A stretch of 64,000 nucleotides of DNA from Nitrososphaeraceae archaeon (GCA_009377575.1 WHTU01000003.1:62001-126000), one strand, 5' to 3'. Shown: positions 46,879-55,926, counted from the stretch's first letter. The notes: generated by a model not told the origin, from the sequence alone. Made by a program: numbers and translations.

Positions 46879-47866
46879 ACTGTCTCAGTCACCAAGTTTC
46901 TTTAATGAAGGTGACGGAAGTTCTGCAAGAAAAGATATAGATGCTATTCTTTTTGATGTCGACGGAGTTCTAATAGACACTAGACTTTCGTATAACCTTG
47001 CTATCAAAAAAACAGTTAAACATGTTCTCGCCATAGTAAGTAGTGTCGAGCCAATCCAGTCAGTTTCAGACAGCATCCTTCTTAGAATGCGTAGAACTGG
47101 AGGTTTTAATAACGATACTGATACCACCTATGCCCTAATTCTTACTTCACTCGTTAGTCAGAGTACGAGTACGAAAGAATTGGAAAGCCTTCTTTTTGAT
47201 ATAACCAATAGAATTGATGTAGGAGGAATAATTTCTGTAGAAAGGTATCTATCGACAGTCTTTTCTAGAACTGCAGTAGAGAAAATAAAACATGAGTTGA
47301 GTTATCCTGGACCTGTTAGCAGGAGTCTGGTGACAACAGTATTTGATGAAGTTTTTTACGGAGCAGAATTATTTAAGCAAAGATACGGTATTTATCCTCA
47401 ATACTATTTTGGTGACGCTCTAATCAATAATGAGAAGGTTGTGATTACTAGACGTACTACAAGATTCCTGTCCAAAAGATTTGACGATAGAATCGGAGTT
47501 GTTTCAGGTAGGAGTAAATTGGCCTTTGAGTACTCTCTTCGAGGGGTATTGTCAACTTTTAATAGAGAGGCATGTATATTTTTGGAAGACGAACCAAGAA
47601 AAAATGCAAAACCTAATCCTTACGGGATTAAGAAAGCAATGAAACGAATGCGGGCTAAGCATGCTATATACGTAGGTGATTCTGTAGAGGATATAATTAT
47701 GGTTGGAAAGGCGAAAGAGGAGATGGGGCTTGAAATTGAATTCATGGGAGTGTATGGATCGAGTGTTAAGCCAGTGGAAACTAGGAAATTTCTTAAGCAA
47801 AAAGGTGCAGAGATGGTATTAAAGAGCGTCAATCAAGTGCCAAATATATTAAATAAAACAATGTGA
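46871..47866 (+). CDS. HAD-superfamily phosphatase in the his operon (candidate histidinol-phosphatase)
   Basis: This 331-residue haloacid-dehalogenase-type hydrolase has motif I AILFDVDGVLIDT, motif II GVVSGRSK and a motif III lysine likely in AKPNPYGIKKAM. Motif IV is IYVGDSVEDIIMV. A cap of about 150 residues sits between motifs I and II, including a YYFGDALIN segment. It overlaps hisC by 8 bases and ends 8 bases before hisB. No other histidinol-phosphate phosphatase (HisN, HisJ-PHP or HisB-N type) is seen in the cluster, so this gene is the natural candidate for that step. The assignment is by context, not by sequence identity. Confidence 0.8.
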   Translation: MDKLSQSPSFFNEGDGSSARKDIDAILFDVDGVLIDTRLSYNLAIKKTVKHVLAIVSSVEPIQSVSDSILLRMRRTGGFNNDTDTTYALILTSLVSQSTSTKELESLLFDITNRIDVGGIISVERYLSTVFSRTAVEKIKHELSYPGPVSRSLVTTVFDEVFYGAELFKQRYGIYPQYYFGDALINNEKVVITRRTTRFLSKRFDDRIGVVSGRSKLAFEYSLRGVLSTFNREACIFLEDEPRKNAKPNPYGIKKAMKRMRAKHAIYVGDSVEDIIMVGKAKEEMGLEIEFMGVYGSSVKPVETRKFLKQKGAEMVLKSVNQVPNILNKTM

Positions 47867-47874
47867 ATACTTGA

Positions 47875-48483
47875 TTGCATTTGATTGAAGAAGGAAAGCA
47901 AGAAAGGATTGCAGAAACAACACGCTCCACTAAAGAAACAAATATCAAAGTTAGAGTCAATTTAGACGGATCAGGAGAAGCGAACATCTCAACTGGATTG
48001 CCTTTTATTAATCACTTGATAGACTCTCTCGCAAAGCATAGTATGGTGGATATCAATGTACTTGCTACCTCAAATGATAATATTGTACACCACTTGATCG
48101 AGGACACGGCTATCTCGCTTTCTCGTGCTCTCGACAAGGCGCTAAGCGATAGGAAGCATATCATAAGGTTTGGATATGCAATCGTCCCGATGGACGATTC
48201 TCTGACGGTAGCTTCTCTCGACCTAGTTAGGCGGCAATACAGCAAGATTTCCCTGTCGCTCATCAACCATTTGATTGAGGGAATATACAAAGAAGATATA
48301 GAGCATTTTGTTCGATCCCTTGTGGAGAACCTTAATGCATGCATCCATATAGATGTTAAGTATGGGGAAAATGATCATCACAAGGTTGAATCTGCGATTA
48401 AAGCATTTGCGATCGCATTACGTATGGCTATAAATTTTGATCCTAGGAGTCAAGGCGTTGTAAGTACTAAAGGAGAGATGTAA
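47875..48483 (+). CDS. hisB: Imidazoleglycerol-phosphate dehydratase
   Basis: HisB dehydrates imidazoleglycerol phosphate using manganese. The two metal-binding repeats are visible as HHLIEDTAISL and HHKVESAIKAFAIAL, and VPMDDSLTVASLDLVRR lies between them. Some positions differ from the bacterial pattern (INHLIDSLAKHS for FDHMLxxxARH), but the metal ligands stay. At 202 aa it is a monofunctional dehydratase. Start is TTG at 47875 (a second TTG lies 6 bases on). Its stop TAA shares one base with the hisH ATG. Confidence 0.93.
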   Translation: MHLIEEGKQERIAETTRSTKETNIKVRVNLDGSGEANISTGLPFINHLIDSLAKHSMVDINVLATSNDNIVHHLIEDTAISLSRALDKALSDRKHIIRFGYAIVPMDDSLTVASLDLVRRQYSKISLSLINHLIEGIYKEDIEHFVRSLVENLNACIHIDVKYGENDHHKVESAIKAFAIALRMAINFDPRSQGVVSTKGEM

Positions 48484-49103
48484 TGTCCAAGTTGGCTATA
48501 TTCGACTACGGTGCTGGGAATCTATTTAGTTTAGAATCTTCTATGCGGAAAAATGGAGCTAAACAAGTATCAATAATAAGAGACATGGACACTTTGGATG
48601 AATTCGATGGCCTGGTTCTTCCCGGAGTCGGGAATTTCGATCCTGCTATAATATCTCTTGAACCCTTTAGAAGAACATTAGAAAAAGCTTCTGTAACGGG
48701 AACGCCAATTCTTGGTATATGCTTAGGAATGGAAATGTTTCTGGAGAGAAGTGAAGAAGGGAAGCTGAATGGACTCAAGTTGTTGAAAGGCTACGTAAAG
48801 ATGTTGGACAAGAAAAAAGTAAAGGTACCTCATATTGGATGGAACAACCTGAATATTACGAACAGTAGCAGCAAATTACTCAGTGGAGTACCGAACGAAT
48901 CATGGGTATATTTTGTTCATTCATATAGAATCGTATCACAAGAAAAAGAGATTACTATGGCAAGCACGGAATATGGAACTAAATTTCCTGTAGTTATAGA
49001 GAAAGGTAATGTCTTTGGGACTCAGTTCCACCCAGAAAAATCAGGTGCAATAGGTGAGAAAATAATTAGGAATTTTATCGGGGTGTGTATTAAGAGTAAA
49101 TGA
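48483..49103 (+). CDS. hisH: Imidazole glycerol phosphate synthase, glutaminase subunit
   Basis: HisH supplies ammonia from glutamine to HisF. This class I glutaminase shows DYGAGNLFSL at the start, the nucleophile Cys in LGICLGMEMF and the catalytic His/Glu in TQFHPEKSG. At 206 aa, length is normal. It is coupled with hisB (1-base overlap) and hisA (4-base overlap). It is the only free glutaminase domain visible in this window. Confidence 0.95.
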   Translation: MSKLAIFDYGAGNLFSLESSMRKNGAKQVSIIRDMDTLDEFDGLVLPGVGNFDPAIISLEPFRRTLEKASVTGTPILGICLGMEMFLERSEEGKLNGLKLLKGYVKMLDKKKVKVPHIGWNNLNITNSSSKLLSGVPNESWVYFVHSYRIVSQEKEITMASTEYGTKFPVVIEKGNVFGTQFHPEKSGAIGEKIIRNFIGVCIKSK

Positions 49104-49807
49104 TGGTCATTCCCGCTATTGATTTGATGGATGGGAAAGTTGTAAGACTGGTGAAAGGAGATCCCAACAACAAGACCATCTATAGCGACAACCCAGTTGA
49201 AGTAGCTGAGAGGTGGGCCTCTGAGGGGGCAGATATGTTACACATAGTTGACTTGGATGCTGCTTTACAGACTGGAGATAACAATCGGAAAATGATATAT
49301 AAAATTGCAGCATCCATCCAAATACCGGTACAGGCCGCTGGAGGAATACGATCAGTTGAAATTATTAATGAAATGCTGAGAAATGTGAACAAGATCGTTC
49401 TGGGCACGATCGCTTTTCAGGAACCGGGTCTTATAGAAAAGATGATCAAGAAAAAAAAAGAAAGAATTGTACTTGCTGTAGATCATCGGGATGGAACAGT
49501 GATGATCAATGGTTGGAAAGAAAAGACGAACTTGTCGATTCAAAATGCTATTTATGATTTTCGAGCATTGGGCATTTCAGAATTTCTGCTGACGAGCGTT
49601 GAAAAAGATGGTACTCTTTCTGGTCCGGATTTTTCTAGCTTGCGCGATGCTTCGGCATTTCCTGGCATAAAAATAATTGCAAGTGGTGGAGTTTCCGGCT
49701 TGGAAGATATCTTACGAGCACGCACTGCTGGATGTTCTTCAATAATACTAGGCAAAGCGCTCTATGATAGAAGGATAAGTGTTGCACATGCGAGAGCCCT
49801 AGCGTAA
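49100..49807 (+). CDS. hisA: Phosphoribosylformimino-AICAR-phosphate isomerase
   Basis: HisA is a beta/alpha-barrel isomerase (Amadori rearrangement) of the fourth histidine step. It has AIDLMDGKVVRLVKGD with the catalytic Asp at the start, VQAAGGIRSVEI for phosphate binding, and the second-half ASGGVSGLEDI. SVEKDGTLSGPDF carries the second catalytic Asp region. It is 235 aa long, starts in the hisH stop as ATGA, and is followed by hisF after 4 bases. Confidence 0.95.
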   Translation: MMVIPAIDLMDGKVVRLVKGDPNNKTIYSDNPVEVAERWASEGADMLHIVDLDAALQTGDNNRKMIYKIAASIQIPVQAAGGIRSVEIINEMLRNVNKIVLGTIAFQEPGLIEKMIKKKKERIVLAVDHRDGTVMINGWKEKTNLSIQNAIYDFRALGISEFLLTSVEKDGTLSGPDFSSLRDASAFPGIKIIASGGVSGLEDILRARTAGCSSIILGKALYDRRISVAHARALA

Positions 49808-49811
49808 AGAT

Positions 49812-50597
49812 ATGACACTTGCAAAAAGAATTATTCCTTGCTTGGACGTTGATGCAGGTAACGTTGTCAAGGGTGTACACTTCTCGGATGTGAGAATCGC
49901 AGGTGACCCGGTATCTTTTGCAAAAAAATATACTCATGAAGGAGCAGATGAGATAGTCTTTCTTGATATCAATGCTTCACATGAAGGCAGAGAAGCTCTC
50001 AAGACTGTTATCAAGGAAGTAGCACGGGTCATCAATATACCATTTACAGTAGGAGGCGGTATCAGGAGTCTACATGATACAAGAGAAATCTTGTTGAGCG
50101 GAGCTGATAAAGTCTCAATTAACACAGCAGCGGTAAAGAATCCTGAACTTGTGTCTCAATTAATGAACCTTTTTGGTAAACAATGTGTAGTTGTGGCTAT
50201 GGACGTAAAGCGGCATTACATTAGCCACTCGACTGAAAAGGCGAGTTACTGGTTTGAAGTAAGAATATTTGGTGGCCGCGAAGGTACAGGCATTGAGGCA
50301 ATAGGATGGGCCAAGAGCGTAGAGAAACTCGGAGCTGGAGAAATCCTGTTAACTAGTATAGATACAGACGGGACTGAAAATGGATACGATCTTGAATTGA
50401 TTCGGGCTATCGGTAGAGCAGTTCGGATCCCAGTTATAGCTTCTGGCGGATGCGGATCACAAGAACATATATTAGAGGTATTTCGTAGGACCGATGTAGA
50501 AGCTGCTTTAGCTGCCTCAATCTTTCACTATGAGAAAGCGACGGTCAATTCTGTGAAACAGTATCTCAAGGACAATGGGATAAATGTCAGAATTTGA
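49812..50597 (+). CDS. hisF: Imidazole glycerol phosphate synthase, cyclase subunit
   Basis: HisF is the barrel partner of HisH; it forms imidazoleglycerol phosphate and AICAR. The signature is IPCLDVDAGNVVKGVHF with the catalytic Asp, then TVGGGIRSLHD, LTSIDTDGTENGYD with the second Asp, and IASGGCGSQEHI. At 261 aa it is standard length. It is the last gene of the operon, and the downstream 318 bases contain no gene. Confidence 0.96.
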   Translation: MTLAKRIIPCLDVDAGNVVKGVHFSDVRIAGDPVSFAKKYTHEGADEIVFLDINASHEGREALKTVIKEVARVINIPFTVGGGIRSLHDTREILLSGADKVSINTAAVKNPELVSQLMNLFGKQCVVVAMDVKRHYISHSTEKASYWFEVRIFGGREGTGIEAIGWAKSVEKLGAGEILLTSIDTDGTENGYDLELIRAIGRAVRIPVIASGGCGSQEHILEVFRRTDVEAALAASIFHYEKATVNSVKQYLKDNGINVRI

Positions 50598-50915
50598 ATA
50601 ATTATTGTAAAGCGAATTGGGCTAAAATGCACATAAAATCGTACTGGGTTTCCAGACTTCCGAAGTAGTACGAATTACTTTGTAATTCGTATCTATCATA
50701 TTATAGTGCAATAGTGAGATATGGAAATAGCATAGATGCAAGCATTATTCTGTAAGTTATTCTTCAAAGTGTTTATGCAGGATTTCAAGCGTTATAACTT
50801 GCCAACGTGCAATAGAATTGCAAATTCAAGTTATTTGAGCAATTGTCCTTCATATTCGGCATCGAAAATGGTCGATTTTGTTAAATTCGCTTCGAAAGCT
50901 CTAATTACAGGATAC
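50598..50915. other. 318-base gap after the his operon
   Basis: This lies between convergent genes. No gene is supported; a 93-codon frame running into the kinase gene from 50736 has no recognisable feature. A short inverted repeat (GTACGAATTACTTTGTAATTCGTA, arms of 11 with a 2-base centre) lies at about 50669-50691 and may end the his transcript. Confidence 0.4.
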
Positions 50916-52577
50916 CTACTCACACGGCAGGGTAAAGTAAAAGGTAGCACCTTTCTCTCCTTCTGTGTTATTTTGGACCCAGATTCTACCTTCATGTGCC
51001 TGTACTATACTCTTTGATACGAATAATCCCAACCCCGTACCCTTTTCTGACTTTGTGACAAACTTTTCAAAAACCCTTGACATGATGGCAGGATCTACGC
51101 CACAACCAGTATCTCTTACTGTAACAACAACAATCTGCTTCCCTTCTTTTTCTTGTTGTCGTTCCCTTCTTAGAGTTACTGATACATTTCCTTCATTTGT
51201 GAATTCCAAAGCATTGCCTATTATATTACGCATAACTTGGGATATCCTTTCTTTATCAGCTTCTACAACTATATTTTCATCTGGAGGATCATACAATATA
51301 GCTATACCTTCCCCGCTACTTGTGGAATTCTTACCTTGCTGACAATAATCTTGTACTATATTGAAGAGCAAATCATTCAAGGTGAATTTACCCTTTCGTA
51401 AAGTTAATCTCTGACTCTCGATTCTACTTGCGTCCAATATATTTTCTGCGAGTCGTTGGAGCCGTTCGCCATTTCTAATGATGACATCTAATGATTCTTG
51501 TTCCTTTCCTTTCATGTACTCCTTCTCGTATCTGAGAAGATGAGCTAAACCAACTATGGGTTGAATAGGTGTCCTTAGTTCGTGTGCAGCTACATTCATG
51601 AACTCTTTTTGCATTTGATTTGCCTTTTTAGATTCTAAATTAATAACTCGTTCATTCCAAAGCAGTTCAAACATCCATCTGTACAAGTCTGCGCTTCTTT
51701 TATTATTTGAATAGATGGCAAAACCAATTGCTTCTAGAAAACTCTCTGCTTCTGGCTTCACAAGTTCTACCCTTAAGAACTTTATGCCATCAATTATGTA
51801 CAGCCCGTGCTGTGAATCGCTGCCGTCAATTAATTTGAAATTCGGTGGGGCATCAAATATTTTCTCCTGAATCCGCTTATTTTCGTGAGATAATGGACAG
51901 ATAATCTTTATAATCACGCCATTCCTAGACGCATTGAGCAATGAATCAATTACACCCAGTCTATCTATCCTTACCAAAGCTCTATCATTGGGAAGAAGTA
52001 ATACCACTTCGTTTACTACAGATTTGGCCAGATCGATCAAAATTTCACTTATTTTCTTAGTGTCATTGATGATTTCGAAGAATTCTGCTTGTATGCCCCT
52101 TTCTATTTCCTCAATTCTCTGTTCAGCCGGTATTGACTTATCCCAAAGACTATTGAATAAGTACTGTTGCTGCTCAATAATTCCCCTGACATTACTGTAA
52201 ATGATATGTGATTGAATTGAGGGTTGGAGTGCAGCGTTAGAAGTTGCGATACCAATATAATCTTCGTTTCTTACGGCAAAGTTTGCCTTAATCCCCTCTA
52301 CATGGCGAACTACTTCGGCAAATCTCATTAACTCCTTACAATAGATAATGTTTTCACTGTTAATGTCGGTTAGGAGCCTTAATCTAATACCTTCTTCTTT
52401 TTTGGCATTCTCCATTAGTTTCTTGTAAACTTTAAGAACAAATGCAGGAGCATTAGAATCACCACAGGCATCAATTCTATCTTCATTTGATAAAAACTGT
52501 AATATTGTATTCATTATATTTTGTTCACCATATAATACTTCAGTCTTTTTAGAATGATTATCTTGAGAAGACATCAA
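50916..52577 (-). CDS. Soluble sensor histidine kinase
   Basis: This 553-residue kinase has no membrane segment. Residues 1-300 form a sensory region of two parts (an alpha/beta domain starting LYGEQNIMNTILQFLS and a second with VVLLLPNDRALVRIDR and LRVELVKPEAESF) that I cannot name. The HisKA helix with the phospho-acceptor His is MNVAAHELRTPIQPI near residue 335. The HATPase domain shows the N-box ISQVMRNIIGNALEF, RDTGCGVDP and the lid GTGLGLFVSK. No response regulator is adjacent, as is common for the expanded kinase sets of Nitrososphaerales. The likely start is ATG 52577 or the next ATG. Confidence 0.9.
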   Translation of the reverse strand: MMSSQDNHSKKTEVLYGEQNIMNTILQFLSNEDRIDACGDSNAPAFVLKVYKKLMENAKKEEGIRLRLLTDINSENIIYCKELMRFAEVVRHVEGIKANFAVRNEDYIGIATSNAALQPSIQSHIIYSNVRGIIEQQQYLFNSLWDKSIPAEQRIEEIERGIQAEFFEIINDTKKISEILIDLAKSVVNEVVLLLPNDRALVRIDRLGVIDSLLNASRNGVIIKIICPLSHENKRIQEKIFDAPPNFKLIDGSDSQHGLYIIDGIKFLRVELVKPEAESFLEAIGFAIYSNNKRSADLYRWMFELLWNERVINLESKKANQMQKEFMNVAAHELRTPIQPIVGLAHLLRYEKEYMKGKEQESLDVIIRNGERLQRLAENILDASRIESQRLTLRKGKFTLNDLLFNIVQDYCQQGKNSTSSGEGIAILYDPPDENIVVEADKERISQVMRNIIGNALEFTNEGNVSVTLRRERQQEKEGKQIVVVTVRDTGCGVDPAIMSRVFEKFVTKSEKGTGLGLFVSKSIVQAHEGRIWVQNNTEGEKGATFYFTLPCE

Positions 52578-52811
52578 GTATTTAGGAAATAATGTAAGCT
52601 GGATTTATAATTAAACATTACTACGTTTTGGAACTACTATCATGTATGAACAATACGTGTTCGATGACATATCAAGTCTTCACTGCTCTTGTGATGAATT
52701 GTTACCCGAAGAGAAATGGGAAGGCCTGAACGGTAGAAATAAGAATAATTTACTTCTAAAATTCATATACTGATAACAGTTATTCCATTCCGGTGATGGA
52801 GTGTTACCCAC

Positions 52812-53627
52812 ATTGTTGAGATACTATGTATAGGAGATGAATTACTTTCGGGATTAGTTCTAAATACCAACTCAAAATGGCTCTCGAAAAAGATTACAAG
52901 AATCGGTGGACATGTAAACAGAATCACAATCGTAGGTGATGACATTTGTGCAATATCATCTGCTATAAACGAATCTCTAGAAAGAGGAATAGATTGTTTA
53001 ATCATATCAGGCGGTTTAGGTCCAACTCCCGACGACAAGACATTGGAAGGTGTTTCTTCAGCATTAGGGCTTAAGCTTGAATTGAATGAAATGGCTGTAG
53101 ACATGATGAAAAAAAGCTATGAAAGACTTTGTATTGATTATCAGCTAAATGAATTTCGGTTAAAAATGGCCATGATACCTAAGGGTTCTATGCCTATTCA
53201 AAATATGGTTGGTATCGCCCCAGCTGTCCTGCTAGAAGTACCATCAAGACACCGGACCAGCAGCAAGATTTTTTGTTTGCCAGGGGTCCCAATGGAGTTA
53301 GAAGGAATAATTTCAGCTTATGTAACCCCAATACTTAAGAAACATATTAGCGCAAAATTTCATGTCATCGAAAACACTCACGAAATAATCGGAGTAGGTG
53401 AATCTATGCTTAGTCCCATTCTCTTTAAGATAAAGAATTCAAACCTACCAACATCAATATATGTAAAAACACACCCTAAGGGATATACCATCGACCATAA
53501 GCCAAAATTACAAATTCAAATTGTTTCTAAAGGTGAGGATAGGAAAATGGTCCAAGCAAAATATAGAGAAATCTTCAGTCTTCTAATGGATGAGATTGAT
53601 AAGCTGAACGGAAAGGTTATCGGATAA
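52812..53627 (+). CDS. CinA N-terminal-domain / molybdopterin-binding-like protein with no standard start codon
   Basis: This MoCF-biosynthesis-fold protein matches the N-terminal domain of CinA. The opening VEILCIGDELLSGLVLNTNS, the signature SGGLGPTPDDKT and the late FCLPGVPMELEGI are all in one frame. The homologous beginning lies well upstream of the first TTG (53043). An in-frame TGA at 52794 and the lack of ATG/GTG/TTG after it leave ATT at 52812 as the best-placed start, about 14 bases after a GGTGAT ribosome-binding sequence. The alternative is a one-base frameshift near 52800, where ATGGAG lies in the neighbouring frame. Homologues include nucleotide-recycling pyrophosphatase and deamidase proteins; the C-terminal deamidase domain is absent. 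Confidence 0.75.
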   Translation: MVEILCIGDELLSGLVLNTNSKWLSKKITRIGGHVNRITIVGDDICAISSAINESLERGIDCLIISGGLGPTPDDKTLEGVSSALGLKLELNEMAVDMMKKSYERLCIDYQLNEFRLKMAMIPKGSMPIQNMVGIAPAVLLEVPSRHRTSSKIFCLPGVPMELEGIISAYVTPILKKHISAKFHVIENTHEIIGVGESMLSPILFKIKNSNLPTSIYVKTHPKGYTIDHKPKLQIQIVSKGEDRKMVQAKYREIFSLLMDEIDKLNGKVIG

Positions 53628-53990
53628 ATGGGATATCAAGAGCAACAATTTGTTGCATAAATATGATCTTCGTACAACATGAAGATGAATTGAGCGATTT
53701 ATTCTTCATGTGCTATCTCCTTGCATATTCCGCTATCTGAACAATTTAAAAAACTTTTCCCAACCGCTGCTCTTCATCCATTTCATTGCATAAAAATACA
53801 CTTTATCTGGTAAAAATAGGAAACGGCAAATGATGTGAGAATTGTACGAAACAAATTCAAGTGATTGTAATTGCCATGGGAGTAAATCAAGAAAACATGT
53901 ATGCTAGTTGAGATCCAATCTTCCGATGAATAGCATGGTTGTATTGAAATAAATATTCGAGGCAATAATGAACAGAAATGTTGAAAACTT
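53628..53990. other. 363-base gap before thymidylate kinase
   Basis: No gene is supported; one minus-strand frame of 75 codons (53783-54010) overlaps the kinase start and is considered chance. The stretch is AT-rich and should contain the tmk promoter. Confidence 0.35.
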
Positions 53991-54590
53991 ATGACAAATG
54001 GTAAAATCATAGTTCTAGAGGGAATAGATAAATCGGGGAAAACAACGCAGTCAAAGCTACTCGTGGATTATATTAGCTCTACGACAAGCTTTAAGGCAGT
54101 GCAAATGAATTTTCCCAATTATAACACCTTTAGTGGAATCGAAATCCATAGACACCTAAAGGGCCAGACACTATATAATCCACATGCGTTGCACGTTTTG
54201 TTTACACTAAATAGATATGAAGAGAAGCCAGCTATTGAAAGATTACTCAATGAGGGATCGGTCATAGTTATGAATCGTTACTATCAGAGTAACATTATGT
54301 ATGGACTAGCTGATGGAATTACTAATCATCAATGGCTTGAATCTCTTGACGGGGAGATGCCGCAAGCTAATCTAATCATAATACTAGATATATCTGTAGA
54401 GGAATCCATGTCCAGAAATCCCAATCCAGATGTCAACGAACAAGATAAGAATTATCTTAGAAAGGTAAGAAGTTACTTTATTAAATATGCCAATACCTAC
54501 AGTTGGAAGATAGTTGATGCAAGTAACAAGTCAAAGGAGGACATTCACAGAGAAGTAATTAAAATAGCTGAACAATATGAGATCATCTGA
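53991..54590 (+). CDS. tmk: Thymidylate kinase
   Basis: This enzyme phosphorylates dTMP to dTDP. The P-loop is VLEGIDKSGKTTQSK at residues 8-22. The DRY/DRW-like region is MNRYYQSNIMYG, and the lid includes EESMSRNPNPDVNEQD. At 199 aa it fits the family. The P-loop carries DKSGKTT, as in archaeal/eukaryotic-like TMKs. It stands alone. Confidence 0.93.
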   Translation: MTNGKIIVLEGIDKSGKTTQSKLLVDYISSTTSFKAVQMNFPNYNTFSGIEIHRHLKGQTLYNPHALHVLFTLNRYEEKPAIERLLNEGSVIVMNRYYQSNIMYGLADGITNHQWLESLDGEMPQANLIIILDISVEESMSRNPNPDVNEQDKNYLRKVRSYFIKYANTYSWKIVDASNKSKEDIHREVIKIAEQYEII

Positions 54591-54795
54591 ATTTACAATC
54601 CAGCTGGTCAATCCGGTACGTACTTGTTAAGGGGGTGTTCAACGCTTCTACTTTTTTCGATGATGATGAACTTGGAGCTCCTTTTTACTATTTAAGTGAC
54701 TACAAGTGATATAGATTCATTATCAACTTTTCCTAATTGAAAGGTTGCGATGGTCGCAGGTATTCAACAAATTAAGTAGACACTTTTCTGGTCAG

Positions 54796-55191
54796 TCATT
54801 GACTAATTTCAGAGACTATTTCGCCGTTCAGAGGTTCAATGAAATATGTGAAATTATTTATCCTATCCGTTATTTTCCATGCGAAATAATTGGCATTGTT
54901 TATAGTCGTGTGAGAATCACCTAAATGCGTGCCTACATAATTGGAATTAAGGTTTGATTCGTAGAATGACCCATTTCCTTTTATGTGTACAAATTCCGTA
55001 ACAAAATCTTGTCGATCGGAGGAGTTTAGATTTTTTTTGTCAATCACAATTGAAACGGCATTTTCCTCTGATAATGGTGTTCTACTTAGAGTAGGCCTTT
55101 CGAGTGAAGTAACTATCCCTATATAAACTAAAATTGTCACAAGGATACTAATAGTCACGGTTACTGCAAATTTCTTATCTATCTTCAACAT
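54796..55191 (-). CDS. Membrane-anchored PepSY-like hypothetical protein
   Basis: This 131-residue protein has a single N-terminal transmembrane segment (about residues 9-29, VTVTISILVTILVYIGIVT) and an extracytoplasmic domain. Its C-terminus reads NYFAWKITDRINNFTYFIEP and LNGEIVSEIS, like the strand pair of PepSY domains (WKV...Y.DA..GEI). The function of such single PepSY proteins is unclear; protease inhibition or envelope roles are proposed for the family. The gene borders the unusual 1.2-kb gap on its right. Confidence 0.65.
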   Translation of the reverse strand: MLKIDKKFAVTVTISILVTILVYIGIVTSLERPTLSRTPLSEENAVSIVIDKKNLNSSDRQDFVTEFVHIKGNGSFYESNLNSNYVGTHLGDSHTTINNANYFAWKITDRINNFTYFIEPLNGEIVSEISQ

Positions 55192-55382
55192 TTGATTCTG
55201 TTATGAACGCTAGATAAATTCATTGGGGAGATCTTTATATTTGAAATGTTCCTAGACAGCACAATCATTGTGAAAAAACGTGAAACATACAAAAAAGCTA
55301 ATTTCGCAAGTAATTAGATTATTACATACCTTAACTGTTTGAGAAAACTGGATGAGGAAATATTAAAAGAAATAAAATAAGG

Positions 55383-55496
55383 CTATGTCATCAGTTTATC
55401 TGATATGGCCCCTTCTTCCTCGAATAATGTGATATTTTCCCAGACATGAACATGTTGTCCACCTTCATACTTCAAAGTCGCCGCTATCAGATCCAT
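55383..55496 (-). pseudogene. Possible small gene or 3' part of a frameshifted gene (37 codons)
   Basis: On the minus strand an ATG frame reads MDLIAATLKYEGGQHVHVW and continues with an acidic end before a TAG. Its composition looks like a real globular fragment. Upstream the coding-like sequence continues in the neighbouring frame (ILYERNELSVNENAYGVIK), which ends at a TGA just inside this gene. A single-base frameshift at about 55495-55515 would join the two into a protein of 60-70 aa or more. It may be a broken gene, or a short intact gene. Confidence 0.35.
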
Positions 55497-55623
55497 ATAG
55501 GACTTTCCATTAAGGATTTTATAACACCATATGCATTTTCATTTACCGATAGTTCATTTCTTTCATATAAAATGGCAATATTATTTTTTAGTGTAAACAA
55601 GAAATCCACAAACAAAAGGTAGG

Positions 55624-55673
55624 TAGGACGACCATGAATGAAGGATGGTCGGAAAAGCCGTTGTTGGTCGTCC
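55624..55673 (+). repeat. Inverted-repeat pair 1 of the GGTCGTCC cluster
   Basis: TAGGACGACC and GGTCGTCC(ACC) enclose about 32 bases. Inside the loop lies another partial copy (ATGGTCGG) that can also pair with the left arm (CGACCAT), so two mutually exclusive stems are possible. Confidence 0.65.
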
Positions 55674-55774
55674 ACCTGTGTGCAGTCCCTGTAATAAGGG
55701 CTAATATCATATGATTTGCCAACCTTAAGTTAATTATGCATTTAGATCGTTTAGTTGTATTTTGCAAATTGGGG

Positions 55775-55824
55775 TAGACGACCAAACAGTAATGCCTTTA
55801 ACTGCCATTCAATTCATGGTCGCT
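55775..55824 (+). repeat. Inverted-repeat pair 2 of the GGTCGTCC cluster (imperfect)
   Basis: TAGACGACCA and, 34 bases later, TGGTCGCTTGA form the most degenerate pair of the cluster. The left arm starts 151 bases after that of pair 1. Confidence 0.45.
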
Positions 55825-55926
55825 TGACTTTAGTTAGAAATGAAAAAAGATAACCATGTTCCGGAATGTCTTTTATGTAAAAATGCAATACCTAATGTGA
55901 GTTCATAGAACTGCATATCGTTTGGG

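Noticed and set aside
52763-53104. 113-codon minus-strand frame over the start of the CinA-like gene
   Set aside because: It is the shadow of the real plus-strand gene, whose GGLGPTPDDKT signature is in the opposite strand.
55487-55675. 62-codon minus-strand frame across the first inverted repeat
   Set aside because: The full frame with its start inside the repeat is unlikely; only its last third looks coding-like and is treated as part of a possible frameshifted gene.
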